A DNA stretch of 64,000 nt, from positions 24,111,001 through 24,175,000 of the forward strand of contig NC_135364.1 of NCBI RefSeq assembly GCF_051622035.1. Direction: 5' to 3'. Within the stretch, counting starts at the first letter, position 1, and each line of letters starts with the position of its first letter. This stretch comes from Arctopsyche grandis (lineage: Eukaryota; Arthropoda; Insecta; Trichoptera; Hydropsychidae). Both the position numbers and the translations under genes were made by a program. Below are positions 26,401-37,731 of this stretch, piece by piece. The notes below the pieces were generated by a model. The model worked only from the letters and a program-made list of their open reading frames with translations. It was not told where the DNA came from and ran no database searches.

Positions 26401-26429
26401 AAGAAACTGTACATAAAATCATTTTTTGA
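20408..26429 (+). CDS. GCC1: GRIP and coiled-coil golgin, GCC1/GCC88 type
   Basis: Twelve exons assembled by phase and GT-AG ends: 20408-20492, 20578-20673, 22393-22496, 22571-22716, 22793-22872, 23199-23368, 23688-23919, 23993-24405, 24486-24689, 24779-24888, 26096-26173, 26255-26429. They total 1893 nt and give 630 residues, against about 775 in human GCC1. The N-terminus (LVDTISKQKEQLQRYEYRLR, then DVVTAYKGLMREKEALESS) and the C-terminus (SREGANLEYLKNVV) match the GCC1 pattern; the middle is coiled coil. The last exon carries the GRIP domain with the conserved Tyr (about residue 587) that contacts ARL1 on trans-Golgi membranes. GCC88 is a trans-Golgi tether for endosome-to-Golgi transport. 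Introns 2, 6 and 10 contain mobile elements, but all exons are intact. The start ATG is the first in the exon and has a second in-frame ATG three codons later. Confidence 0.9.
21225..21478. mobile_element. palindromic MITE inside the hAT element
   Basis: Facing arms contain TTACGCAATAGAACTTCAC and GTGGAATTCTATTGCGTTAG, with outer words GAAAGATGCAC and GTGCATTTTTCC. It is related to 6130-6475. Non-coding. Confidence 0.6.
21490..22345 (+). pseudogene. hAT transposase C-terminal (dimerisation) fragment
   Basis: Two coding pieces in the same orientation. The first, at about 21600-21721, reads IPISNAFVERIFSIMESIW and RNIMHINLV. The second, at about 22290-22345, reads VLAIRINFDMDCENF. Together they follow the order of the hAT dimerisation region (SNAxxERxFS followed by a short terminal helix). 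They are separated only by the piggyBac-like insertion at a TTAA, which accounts for the break. The remaining transposase is not recognisable. Confidence 0.8.
21726..22285. mobile_element. piggyBac-like non-autonomous element
   Basis: 560 bp, preceded by TTAA (21722-21725) and starting CCCTTTGAATGCTGAC; it ends GTCAGCACTCGGAGGG followed by TTCA, a decayed TTAA. There is no long frame. Relatives are at 2580-3417 and 48798-49000. Confidence 0.8.
23401..23580. mobile_element. inverted-repeat MITE in golgin intron 6
   Basis: A perfect 20-bp inverted repeat, GATCACGGAACATCTGGCAC at 23458-23477 against its complement at 23537-23556. The same words occur around 7526, 8050, 8409 and their duplicates. 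It lies wholly within the intron between exons 6 and 7. Confidence 0.65.
24920..26060. mobile_element. 1.1-kb element with regularly spaced TTCCGG motifs, golgin intron 10
   Basis: The ACTTCCGGT-type motif occurs at about 25081, 25222, 25372, 25516, 25659 and 25817, intervals 141-158 bp. The unit sequence between motifs is too diverged to align by eye. The edges (CTTTATCTATGTATTTGAGG at the left; CGCATGATCACAAAACTTC and ACATAGATAAAGTAA at the right) face each other as loose inverted repeats. Both edges recur at 34005-34470 on the opposite strand, so it is a dispersed element. Confidence 0.65.
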
Positions 26430-26582
26430 CATTCTAGGAGAAATTATAGTTTTATTTAATTTATTTTATATAAATATAACACACACACACTTACATTTTC
26501 AAAATTTTTTAATGTCATTTTTTATATGTTTGTATGTATGATTTATCACGTCATGTCAGTACACACATCAATTTATGTATAT

Positions 26583-27776
26583 GTTACAGTACAAATGTTC
26601 ATTCTGGTTCGTTTATGAACATACTAGTTTGTTCATACACGAACTATTGAAGTGCTAGCAGTCAAAAGATATCTACAAATAGACTCCCACCAGGTGTCGC
26701 GTGAAACTTTTGGCTGTCAAAACGCCAAGTATTTCAAATTGGAAATCTTATGAAAACCTCATTAGAACGTTGCTATAATTCCTGTTTTCGCATTTTTTTT
26801 AATATTGCAACCCAGGGTAAGCATATGTATCTACATAGAGGATGGGATAAACGATTGAGAATACTTAAACTTATGCCTAATAGTTTGTCAATTTGTTCTT
26901 TTGTGAACAGTATAACTGGTCAGTTTGTTTCGTGTATGAACAAACTAAGTATTATTTTTTAAAAACAGAAACACACAGTATTACAATATTTTTTCAAAAC
27001 ATTGACACCAAAAAGGTTTCTAAATATTTATCTACATACATATGTATATATAATATATAAAAATTAATGTTTGTCTGTCTGTCAAGTATGCGTTCCTATA
27101 CCATCCAACCGATTGCGATCAAACTTACATGAGCTATTGTGTGTATGCCCGTGATGGTTTCTGTAAAAAAAAAATCGCCCAAAAACGAGAACAGGAATGA
27201 GTGGCATTGCAACGCAATAATTTCAAATGTGTTCGCGTCGCCACCTGCGTTGTTACGGTAAATAAACAAACAATTGTACATAAGTACCAAATAACATAAT
27301 TACACATATTTATTATATACAAAACATGAGTTGACAACACTGTGACAACCCCTGCCACTCAACTCTTCCACTGCAGAAGATTTTCATTTCTTCCACTCAT
27401 TTAGATGTCCCTTTTTCCAATTCATCGAGCAAAACTTAAAAGTTGATTGCAGTGCGCCTCAATAGTGCTGCTGTTCCACTCAATTCAACCAGAAAGGTCG
27501 ACTGTCCCAACATTACATCATCATCGTCATCTCCGCCTCGCAAATATTCCATCGATGACAGCCAAACTGCACTCTTCAAACATGTTGAAATCATTGATGC
27601 GAATCAACATTGGCAAAACACTAAAGATATTATTCAAACTATTGAATAAACCACAGAAAACGCAAAATATAGAGCCAATAGGGTGTCAGTCTAATTAATA
27701 CGATTAAATTATTTAAAAATGAAAATGTTTCAAGTATGTTCATGAACGAACGAAATGTACACTTGGACTGTAACAT
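26583..27776. mobile_element. TIR element, interrupted
   Basis: Left end TGTTACAGTACAAATGTTC and TTTATGAACATAC; right end GTATGTTCATGAACGAACG and TACACTTGGACTGTAACA, complementary with mismatches. The left 380 bp (AACGTTGCTATAATTCC, GGGATAAACGATTG) recurs at 63185-63525. The middle, about 27050-27290, is a different repeat with GTTTGTCTGTCTGTC and is probably a nested insertion. Non-coding; no clear target duplication. Confidence 0.6.
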
Positions 27777-29037
27777 GTATATAAATATAATACATATCTT
27801 ATATTGTATATTTAAATGTAGTTTTGCGTAATAGACGTACGTTCATACATATGTAATTCTCTTAATTCATTTTTGTACAATCTAAACACGGAATTGAAAG
27901 TTTGTATGCTTGTCTGAAAGCAATCATTCCATACATTTTAATCTCAATATATGAATCATATTTCAGTGGTTCTCATGTGAAATTTTACCGCTCTTGAGAA
28001 CCACTGATTCATTTCAAAAATATTATCTACTCGGATGCTGGGTATGTCTGCGAGTACATTGTAAATATAAAATCATTATTTTTATCATTGCTTACTTATT
28101 ATTAAGCTTTCTTTTATGTCTTGCATTAAATTGTTTATGAAGGCTATGTCCATTACGAATAACTATGTATGTGTATTTAGTAATATGTTTTTTTACTGTC
28201 CGTAAAATACTTTTTGCGTTTGTCGGAAAACAGGCACTGTATGATTTACATGTTTATATATATTTTTTGTTAGTTTGTGGTGCGTTGTAAAACCAGCAGT
28301 AGCCGGCGAACGCAAATTAGGATTTTAATACCCGACCATTACTGCCGGTTTATCGCTACGGGAGGCTTACAGTTTCATTTGCGGAGGGAAATGATCTCGC
28401 AAAGTACCCGGTCGGTTTTGATATGAAACGCATTCGGTTTTTTTTCGTGCTTTGCAAAACCGCTTATATTTACATTCGCGCGTTTCATGCGTTCCTAATT
28501 TTTTTGCGATTTGATGCAACTATGTACATAAATGGGTTTCGGACGCGGTGACGTCGAACAATGGAAAAATTGCAGCCGTATTCAGATGAACGTTTTTGTT
28601 TTTATCTATGCACCGTGCAATTGAATATTCGCGAGTGCACCGTACCGATAATGACAGCTTTGTGTTTGATTCAAAGCCGCACTGCGATCTAATGCAGCGC
28701 ATGCGAGCATTCAAAGCGTAATCCGGACGGACGGCAGCTAAACATTTACATTTGCTGTAAAATTGTTTAATTGCATCGAGTCATAATGATGAGGCTTCCC
28801 ATCGTGCATGATGATGATTTAAATACACGTAAATCAATAATTTAATTAGTAAAATGGTGTCGGTAGTTACTATACGGTAGTTTGAGTGAAACAATTTTTT
28901 TTCATGAATTCAATTCCGATTCATTGAGTCATTTCCATAATGAATAAATTGTAAGTATTATTTTCAATGCGAATATTGTATAATTAAGGTAGGTAATGTA
29001 TGTTTGTATATTAAAATGTAAATTTTGTACTATATTA
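27777..29037. other. intergenic DNA, no gene supported
   Basis: No repeat recognised. A GC-richer block at about 28290-28700 with unique sequence could be regulatory or an untranslated exon, but there is no direct support. Confidence 0.35.
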
Positions 29038-29046
29038 TTAAGTTAT

Positions 29047-29613
29047 GGTTGCGGCTATTTGCAGGTACTATAGCTGCAAATTATTGGCTATTTGCAGGTA
29101 CTATATATGCGAATTATTGGCTATTTGCAGGTACTGTATCTACGACAGGCGCAAAGCCTTGTGCGCATGCGCGTGAGCTGTCACTGTCAGCGTGTTTACT
29201 GTTAAAATTTTGTTTTAAACCTCTTAAAATTTAGTTCAAACTCGTAAAGTGACGTAGAGTAAAAAATATAATCCAAATTAGTTAATTTTATTAATTGTTA
29301 GAAAATTATTATCATTTACAAAGTATAATACCTTTATAAATGTAAGTACAAGCCGCGAACTAGCTAAATTATATAAATCTATTATAATGACGTGCGAAAT
29401 TTATTTGCCTCGTGTATAATGAACGATCGATTAAACAAGTCTAGCATACATTAAATGTAAGAAATTATAATAGGATTATAAGTTCACGCGCATGCGCAGA
29501 AGGCTTTGCGCTTGTCGCAGATATAGTACCTGCAAATAGCCAATAATTCGCAGATATAGTACCTGCAAATAGCCAATAATTCGCAGATGCAGTAGCTGCA
29601 AATAGCCACAACC
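29047..29613. mobile_element. Foldback/MULE-type element with 33-bp arm repeats
   Basis: 567 bp flanked by an exact 9-bp duplication TTAAGTTAT (29038-29046 and 29614-29622). Each arm contains three head-to-tail copies of a 33-bp unit (left arm starts at 29053, 29086 and 29119 with GGCTATTTGCAGGTACT) in opposite orientation on the right. Next inward are complementary GCGCAAAGCC and GGCTTTGCGC words. The centre of about 280 bp is unique and AT-rich. No coding region. 9-bp duplications and tandem repeats within the inverted repeats are the known features of Drosophila Foldback elements (Mutator-like group). Confidence 0.85.
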
Positions 29614-29622
29614 TTAAGTTAT

Positions 29623-29781
29623 ACCTGAAATTGTTTTCATCTCATGATGGCGTATTTCACGATTTGAATTTGATGACATTAAAAAGTATTCAATTTATTT
29701 TATTTTTATTGTTCTGTAAATGTATCCACAATATATCTTACATTTTTACTGATTCAGTGATCTTTCACATTTTTTTAGTAT
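29623..29781. other. short AT-rich spacer
   Basis: No feature recognised between the foldback element and the LTR. Confidence 0.4.
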
Positions 29782-30128
29782 TGTAACGTAGAAGTTAGTC
29801 AATTGGTGCTCGTGGACTATCACTAATAGTAGCTATAGTGTAATCTGTAATGTCACTATGGCGAAATTGTAAATAAATAAATAAAAAATAATCGCCCGAT
29901 TCGCGCGTTCGCGCCAAAAAGGCCTCGACGTATGAACAAGCTGTGTATAACAGCCAATCAGGTCTCACGACCTATCGACCAATGACCTCTCTGCGCTGAG
30001 AATATAAGATGTGTGTACATATTCGGAGCAGGGTGGTTGACGGATCAATAACAATAAACCATCTTTACCACTACTCGCTGCGTCTTTCACTTTGATCTCG
30101 GAAACCCCTCTACACGTCCAGGTTTGCA
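29782..30128 (+). mobile_element. solo LTR, family C, copy 1
   Basis: Starts TGTAACGTAGAAG and ends CACGTCCAGGTTTGCA. It shares long stretches (AATTGGTGCTCGTGGAC, AAAAAGGCCTCGACGTATG, CTGCGTCTTTCACT, GGAAACCCCTCT) with the minus-strand copy at 31851-32161. A TATA-like GAATATAAG is near 30000 and AATAAACC near 30054. Flanks do not give a clean duplication. Confidence 0.7.
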
Positions 30129-31850
30129 GTGATGTGTGGTTGTTCTGGTACAATATAGCTGGACAACCGTATGTCAGACTGTATTATTTGGGATGGGCTT
30201 CACGTTGAAGGCTTTATGGTTAAAATACGCGATGTACGTGTTTGTGGCTTACGCGTGTACAAGTATGGAGATATTTAATAAAATAAATACACGCGAACAA
30301 GGCGCACAGTCAAGTGGTCCACATGGACTTAAACCTTTGACCAATTAGAGGAATGTATTGTCATTCTGACCAACGGGTACATTTTAAGCATCCACTATAG
30401 GGATATGGCCTGCGATCGTGTCGAGGGGAAGTGGGGGGGGGGGTGGACACGTGCTCCTGATATTGAGCACTGAGCGACGCCAGGCCGAGAGAGAGGGTTG
30501 GATCGTCGAGCGTTTAATGCGCGCACTCATATTTTTTTTATTAATACGTGCGCCTATAAATTACCTTCAATTATATTTATGTATATATAACATAAAACTT
30601 TATTTTAATTCCTTTCCGAAACCACCCACTTAAATCAACGGGCACAACAGTAGTCTAATATATAAAGGTTAAAGGTATATATAAAGGTAAGAGGTACGCG
30701 GTACTTGTTTTTTTTTTGGATAGATTTGCACATGAAAAAAATGGTCAAATCTGAACTATCGCAATTCTTTGCAAACCTACCCCCTCAAGTGTTTTCGGTG
30801 ATATTTTATCCTTGTATTGATAGGTTTGACAGTGATCGATAACGGTGATTTCCCTATTTAAAGAAGTATAGGAGAAACTTGTCGATATAATAAGATCATA
30901 CGAATTAACAATGACGCAAAGACACGCCTATCACACCTGGAGTACATCTACGCATTCCGTGCCGCATTTTTTCTTATACAGTTTCAAAGAATACATATTT
31001 GTTTCATATACATTTAAACTTGTCTAATTGAATTAGTAAAATACGCCTTCGTGAGCTAAATACACTCTATGTATATATATATACGAGTTGTGGTAAATAC
31101 TATCAAAAGGATTGGTTAGGCATATTATTGATCCTCATACTTACTTGAAAAGCTACATATTAGAATTTCCAAAAATATGATTTCTGTCATTTTTAGTTTA
31201 ATTTTTAAAGATTGATTATTATATTCTATTGTAAATATGCGTTTAGTGTGAATATATTATTGTATTAAAATATATTTGTAAACATTTTGCGATTTTGATT
31301 CATTTCCTAGAATATAATCTATCCAAGCTTACGACTCCCTTATAATGTATTGACGTACACGTATACGTACAAAGATTACAAGCTTGCCGTTTGGAGTGGT
31401 GTTAAAGTAAACGCATCCAACGTACCTGAAAAGTGCACTCACTGCACACAACATGCAGGGTTTTATATGCAGCGACCAGGGGATTGAAAGTTTACTTTTC
31501 TAACCCCGTAAACCGACCGTGATATTATTAAATACGCCACGGTAACGTGTACGTGGTGCATCTTCTTGTTTTACGTCAATGCCGTGCAACAAAGTCATAT
31601 TTGAACGATTTTCTTAACGTATGAGACATAAACCGAGTTTTACGTAAACTTATTCCTTGTGAATTTGGATTACAATGTTGCCTGTACATTACTAATATTG
31701 TATATGATTTGGTTCATTCATTATGTAATATGCAGTGAAGATATTATGCATGCTTATGAAATCTCGAATCTTGCTAAGCTGAAAGTTATGAAATTTTTAG
31801 ATATAAGATTACTTTCATCATAATGTACAATGAAACATATTATAATATAT
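30129..31850. other. intergenic DNA, no gene supported
   Basis: Contains a G run near 30432, a segment at 30780-30900 resembling the MITE arm at 36780 (TTTGACAGTGATCGATAACGG), and otherwise unique AT-rich DNA. Confidence 0.35.
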
Positions 31851-32161
31851 TGTAGCGTGGACGTGAAGAGGGGTTTCCAAGATCTGAGTGAAAGACGCAG
31901 TGGTATTGGTAGAGGTAGTTTATTTTTCTTGATCCGTCGGCCCGCCAGCTCCGAATGAATCGCGGAACAAAACCGCCTAATATTTATACCCCAGCGTGTA
32001 CACTCAATACAGATAGATCATTGGTCGCTGGGTCGCGAGATCTTATTGGCTGTTGTATACAGCTTGTTCATACGTCGAGGCCTTTTTGGCACAACTGCGC
32101 GATCAGGCGATTAGTGATGATAAACCAGCGGTCCACGAGCACCAATTACCTGATATCTACA
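31851..32161 (-). mobile_element. solo LTR, family C, copy 2
   Basis: On the minus strand it begins TGTAGATATCAGG and ends CACGTCCACGCTACA. TATAAATATT and AATAAACTACC mark a promoter and poly(A) region. No internal retroelement sequence on either side and no clear target duplication. Confidence 0.7.
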
Positions 32162-33800
32162 CTTCAATGTGATGTTGGGACTTTTATTGATATATGCATA
32201 TTTCATTTTTACCATAGGCACCATAACAGGTTGCCCCAAAGTTATACTTATGGCCAAATTTGTACTACCAAACACATTTTACAATGTAGGTATATTTAAC
32301 GAAGGGGTAGGGGTAGAATGCCGATTTTTAATGGATCCATCACAACAATTAAGCTAGATAAAATGGTAAACTTTAACAGGAGATGGTCGATCTGCATTCA
32401 TAACCACCCAGATCTTACCGGCAGCGTATACAAATCGAAATTCGAACTCTCGACCTCTCTACTGGTAAAACAATGGTTTAAACAGTGAATAGGAAGGAAG
32501 TAAAGCAGCGGCAAACCAACATGGCCGAGTTAGTCCCAAGTCACACGATGGAGTTTCGTCCATGTCGTACATTCGTTACATATGTACCTATATACATATG
32601 TATTTTACAAAATAATCATAAAATATTAAACTTTGAACTAAGCTTCAGCTTTATTTGAAAGAATTCTGGTTGTTTATTGATATTGCATGTAAAATAATTA
32701 GGACCTCTATTACGATTATCGGCCATTAAGCTCTATTGGCATTTCAAATACAATGTTTTATAAATACTTAATCCACATATTCTTTTATTATTTATCTGTT
32801 GAATATTAGTGACTTGCTCTGATTTCCAAAAAAGGTTTTATCGCAGTTGAATATTTTATGATCAATAAATGACAGTAAGAAACCGGATATTACTTATTAT
32901 AACAATATCCGGAAAAGTCAGTTTTTTAATCGCTCGTTTTCTTGTCTCGCCGCGTACATTTCTCACGATATAAAACACGATGTTTATACGATATAAATGA
33001 AGACGAAGTGTGCAGAGGAAAAAAAGGAAATATTTTAATAAATCAACGTCTCTTCTCTTCTTGCACATAAAAACCAACGTGGAGGGGGAGTTTTCCCCGC
33101 GCGAAAACGCGAAAACTTACCCCGCGCGATAAGTGTCAACGTTTCGCAAATTTTCGCACATTACTTAACTTTTTCTCCATTTTTCATCGTTCACCTCGCG
33201 GGCACGAGTGCGAAATCCGCACAAAAAAAAAAACCGTTCGTAAGATATATACATACTTCTCCCCCGGATTTTCCTCTTCTTTTGTTCATCACTTTATTTT
33301 TTTATTGCTGAATTTTCTGATAACGCGTCATAATATTCGCCCTCGTTCGCACCATAAATCAACGGAAAAATCGCCTTCGATCGTGTGAGGGTTGAATTCG
33401 GTGCTTTCCGCTTAATCTTGCTGATAAAACGTCAATGTGCAATGTTCCCTTTTTGAAGTGAAACTTTGAATTTCTCACTAGTGTAAATTTTTTCGGACGT
33501 GAACTAAAGTGAAACGCTACACCTCAATCAACTGTATGTACACAGTTCGCTCATATGTAGTGCAGACTCTTCTGGCTAATTATTAGCACATCCTAAGCGC
33601 ATTGCATATAGGGGAATGGTGACTCGAATTTTACGCAGCTTTTTTTCTCTCTTTAAATAAATTATGATTCGAATAAAATTTATGTCTCGGAAAAATTGTA
33701 CTGTAAAAATTTACTGGCATTGCTTGGGCGAATGAAAATTGGAATAGAATATTTCCAGATTTTTTTTTTAAAATCTAAGGTCTGCTAGAGCTGGGTCTAA
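32162..33800. other. intergenic DNA with a possible promoter-like patch
   Basis: The CpG-bearing stretch at about 33090-33420 differs from its neighbours and might be a promoter or untranslated first exon. No coding exon or start codon context could be tied to it. Confidence 0.3.
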
Positions 33801-34004
33801 GTGACGAGACAGAATGTTAACTTACAGAAAACACAAATATCGGCAAGGCAAAGATCGAAAATCGAAAGATCAAAAAAAAATGATGCATGGTAAACGGTAC
33901 ATACTCACTTAATTTGCGCGAGCAGGATACAACAGGAACAAGAGGAACATGCTTTTCCTCCCGTATTCTGCGCGCGCACATTAATACGGGAGGAAAAGCC
34001 TGTT
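33801..34004. mobile_element. palindromic foldback element, truncated copy
   Basis: Left arm, loop and about 25 bp of the right arm of the family at 8744 (GTGACGAGACAGAATGTTAA at the left end), ending abruptly at CCTGTT where the TTCCGG-type element edge begins. Confidence 0.8.
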
Positions 34005-34470
34005 ATATGTAATACAAATCCTATTTTTCTTTAATATGTACATATACATATTTTTACTTTATCTATGTACGTAGTAACAATAGAAGTTTTGTGATCATGC
34101 GAATATTCGAACTCGAGATTTTGACTGATTCGAACTCAGAATCGATCACTGATCACGTTTTCATCATCTAGAAAAAAATGTGTGTGTGTGTGTGTAATGC
34201 TGTCATAGCTATTAGTAAAGAGCGGACCCAGAGCGCGCTGTTCATTGTTCACATGTTGTAAATGCATTGTTAAAGGTTTGCCGAACCTTTTTTACAAATA
34301 ATTTACAATGATTGAACAATAGACGGCGCGCTCTGGGTCCGCGCTTTAGCTATTAGTATTTCGTAATCTGTAGTCTGTACGGTTCAATATCGAATTTTGT
34401 TTTGTTACCTTCTTATATTCCTCAAATACATAGACGAAGTCATGGGTTGGTCATATCCGATTTTTTTTTT
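34005..34470 (-). mobile_element. edges of the TTCCGG-spaced element, split by a short TIR element
   Basis: 34040-34180 matches the right edge of 24920-26060 in reverse (TATCTATGTACGTAGTAAC, GTGATCATGCGAATATTCG), and about 34395-34465 matches its left edge. The central motif array is missing. A TG run lies at 34180-34196. Confidence 0.65.
34218..34346. mobile_element. 129-bp TIR element with 12-bp flanking repeats
   Basis: The 21-bp terminal inverted repeats match at 20 positions (34218-34238 against 34326-34346; core GCGGACCCAGAGCGCGC). TAGCTATTAGTA occurs directly on both sides (34206-34217 and 34347-34358). Similar sequences are at 12660-12770 and 35735-35825. Confidence 0.8.
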
Positions 34471-35008
34471 CTCTGTGGACTACTAAGCCTATACAGTTTT
34501 TCTTTTGGTATGGTAATGTGAAAATGGTACATACAATGTTTCGGCTGGTCTTTTATGTTTCAGGACGCTGTAAACATTTTTCGTGATTGAACTTTTACGG
34601 TGTCATCAGTGATGTACTCGGTAGATTTATTATCGAAGACGCCATAAGGTTTTGTGGGAATTTTCCGGGACGTTACGACTGCGTTTGAGTGAGGCGCGGC
34701 CGATTGCCAGCTCTTCGTGCCGATTGGAAAAGTTTTCCCGTTGAGAAAAGCCACTATAGCTATTTTAAACGGATTAAGTTTTCCGGTTTTCGCCCGGAAG
34801 CGGGGCGGATGTTTTTATTTGTTTATTGGTTGCATTTATAAAACTAGCTAGAGCTGCCGCCCAACTATCGAAACCACTTTGTTTGCTATCAACTTTTCAT
34901 AAGTCATTTTATTATTATATACAATATTTATGTGAAGACAAACCGGCCTCAAATTAAACACACGCAAACATTTAAATTTGTATCTACAAATCGTTGTACA
35001 TATGTATA
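34471..35008. other. intergenic DNA, no gene supported
   Basis: A 64-codon open frame on the minus strand (34754-34560) resembles nothing I recognise and has no exon support. Confidence 0.35.
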
Positions 35009-35452
35009 TATTTTATTTTATTTTACATAGATATATACCAGGAAAGCTTGACAGGAAGACCCCAATGCGCCTTCCTGGACAATTAATTACAAATAATGCA
35101 GTATTTTATTATTACATAAATCACTGTATTTCCAGAAGCTGAAGAACACGAAATAACAATTAATTAATTAATTACAGAATTAATCCATTGAGACATCTAT
35201 GGATTTAAATTTTGTACACAATTTTTACAAATTGTACATACAATAAATAGAAGATTTGTGACAACAGGAAAGATGATTTTTGCCAATTTTAAGGAACCGT
35301 TTCAACAATGATCAGATAAAATTGGCAAACTCTGATAAGAAACGATCGATTTGGAGTCACAAAACCCCCAAATATAACCAGCAGTATAGCGGATCGAACC
35401 CACTGATCACTTGGTGCTAAACATATACGCTACCGTTAAGCCATACTGCTGG
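35009..35452 (-). mobile_element. tRNA-derived SINE copy
   Basis: Nearly full length: head with AGTATGGCTTAACGG at 35437-35451 read in reverse, body GAAACGGTTCC, tail hairpin CCAGGAAGGC. It provides the empty site for the MITE at 1042. Confidence 0.8.
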
Positions 35453-36330
35453 GATATGTGTATACATATGTTAGTCGAAGTATATTTTCAGTTGGAATGT
35501 ATTTCAACTGGCGTTTTAGATCATTCATATTGGAATACAATTCAATTAGTAAATTATATGTCTACAAGCGCAAATGTACTTTCAACAATGTGCGCCAGTA
35601 GTAGTATAACAGTTGAGTTTTGACAGCTTTGATGTTTTTACGAATGCTTTAGAATTCAATAATGCGCTAATATTTGATAGGTATTGCGAATTAAGGTAAC
35701 GAGTACTGTATTGTGATGAGTAGAGGTAGGATAGTCACAGTGCTATCCATTGTTCGGCCAACCTTTAACAATGCATTTACAACCTTTGAACAATACACGG
35801 CCCCCTCAGGCCCCGGTGACTAGTGATGAGTATTCAAAATAGAAATGTTACTTTCCAACTCAATGTACTAGTCGAGTGATGTTTTCACAAAAACGTAACC
35901 TTTCTATCTAACCCGATACTAATTTTTAGTTTAACTGTATTTTCAGTCGTAATACATTTTGAACAATTGGAATGTATGTAATTCGCCATAAGAATCACCT
36001 TATGTGGGTTAGACGGAATATATTCTAACTAGTCAAAATATATATCAACTGAAAATAAAATAAACTACATTTATAACGGTAGTTGGTACCAAGTTAGATG
36101 GAATATATTCCAATTAGTCGAAATATATTACAACTGAAAGATACACTTCAACTGTAAAAAATATATTATATATTTGAAGGTTTCAATAGGTATTGTATTC
36201 GTAAAAATTTTTGGGAGAATGATTTATTTGCAACATATGAGACATGTTTGGTAGGAGTGAGAGAACGATTGATTTTGATCCATTTTTTTTTAGTAAAAAA
36301 ATATTTATTTCTTTTATTCATACATTTCTA
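35453..36330. repeat. degenerate repeats around GGAATATATTC words
   Basis: Units with GTTAGA(C/T)GGAATATATTC followed by CTAGTCAAAATATAT and CAACTGAAA occur at 36008 and 36090, with looser copies at 35465-35560. 35735-35825 resembles the TIR element at 34218. No gene. Confidence 0.45.
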
Positions 36331-36533
36331 CGTAGGATGGTTTTTGCCAATTTGATGGAGGAAACGTTTCAACAATTAAATCAGATAAATTGGCAAACTC
36401 TGATAGGAAACGATCGACTTGGAGTCACAAATATCCAAGTCTGACCAGCAGCATTAATGATTAGCATGGGATCGAACCCGGTAACCTCTCGGTGCTAAAC
36501 ATAAACGCAACCACCGAGTCATACTGCTGGCTA
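36331..36533 (-). mobile_element. SINE, 3'-deleted copy
   Basis: Head and body of the SINE family (GGGATCGAACCCGG box B complement, GACCAGCAGC), lacking the 3' hairpin tail. Confidence 0.75.
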
Positions 36534-36628
36534 ATGGGTTATACCTGTATTAAAAATAATATTAAAATACTATTGTGTTAATGTGGGCTTGGCTTGGATT
36601 CTGCATCCTTCTCGCACATAAGCCAGTA

Positions 36629-37487
36629 AGGGGTGGGATCACACAGGGTGGGATGTGGGACGTGGGTTTTTTTTAGATAGTTTTAAACATAGAAAAAATA
36701 TAGCGTTCATGGTACCATACCTGGTACCGTCTTTTTAAAACGAAACATTTGAGCTGTTTCGTTGAAATTCTATAGTAGTGTTTATACTTGATTAACAGTG
36801 ATCGATAATGGCGTATCCCATATTTGAAGAAATTGTCGATACACCGTTATTGATCACTGTCAAGCAAGGATAAAATTTTACCGAAAATGGTCCAAAAGGT
36901 TGTTTTGGTATATATCACTGTCAAGCATGGATAAACACTACTATAGAATATCAACGAAACAGCTCAAATGTTTCGTTTTGAAAAGACGGTATCAGGTATG
37001 GTACTGTTACGTACACCGCGTAAGTGCAATCGGATTAAGCCGAATATAATCCCAGAGACTGTGTGACCGTTTATAATTGGTTTCGGGGATTATATCTATA
37101 CCCTAAGTGCATGTAGGCTAAACAATGCTGACCGAGTTGGCTGTTATTGGTCCCTTCTCAGAATTGACCTGTACCGTGGGACCGAATGTCGTGGGAAGAC
37201 ATATCCGTACTTGACCAAAATAATAGGTAAACAAATTAGACGTCGAAGATGTCTTGAGAGATCTATCCCTTATAAGGCGATACTTAGGCGATATCAAGTC
37301 ATTCTGGACTGAGCACTGCCAGTGCGTGTATCTCCTTAATCATCAATAACTGCTGTGAGACGACTTTGGCCTTTTATTTGGATCCTCCACACACCCCTAC
37401 GCAATGAACGCCATATTTTTTTTCTATATGTTTAAAACTATCTAAAAAAACCCACGTCCCACATACCACGCTGTGTGATTTCGCCCT
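36629..37487. mobile_element. long-TIR MITE interrupted by a solo LTR
   Basis: The left end AGGGGTGGGATCACACAGGG and right end CGCTGTGTGATTTCGCCCT are complementary. The arms continue inward for well over 150 bp (TAGATAGTTTTAAACATA; AAAACGAAACATTTGAGCTG). Flanks are TA on both sides. The right arm is broken exactly at GGTATGGTAC by the LTR and resumes at TGAACGCC. Confidence 0.75.
37005..37402 (+). mobile_element. solo LTR, family B, 3' end damaged
   Basis: Starts TGTTACGTACACCGCG, with family words CATTCTGGACTGAGC, TCGATAC-type U3 words and GACTTTGGCCTTTTATTTGG. It should end ACGCAACA plus a GTAC duplication and then CATGAACG, but reads ACGCAATGAACG. Eight bases covering the last CA, the duplication and two bases of the arm are therefore missing. 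Confidence 0.75.
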
Positions 37488-37731
37488 TAGGCACACGACT
37501 TGCGATATCAAAATACCATCAGTTACAAAGGTAGTTTAACTTTTTAAATTAGTTTTCCCTGGGTCGAGAGTCATTTTATTAGAAATTTTAGGCTAAAATT
37601 GGAAGAAATGAGAAGTTTCTATAATAGAAATATCTATAATAGAATATGAAACTGTAGTTTTTGAATAATTATACAGACTTTGAAAAACAATAAAAATTAA
37701 ATATGTACATATGTATGTATAGTAAAATATA

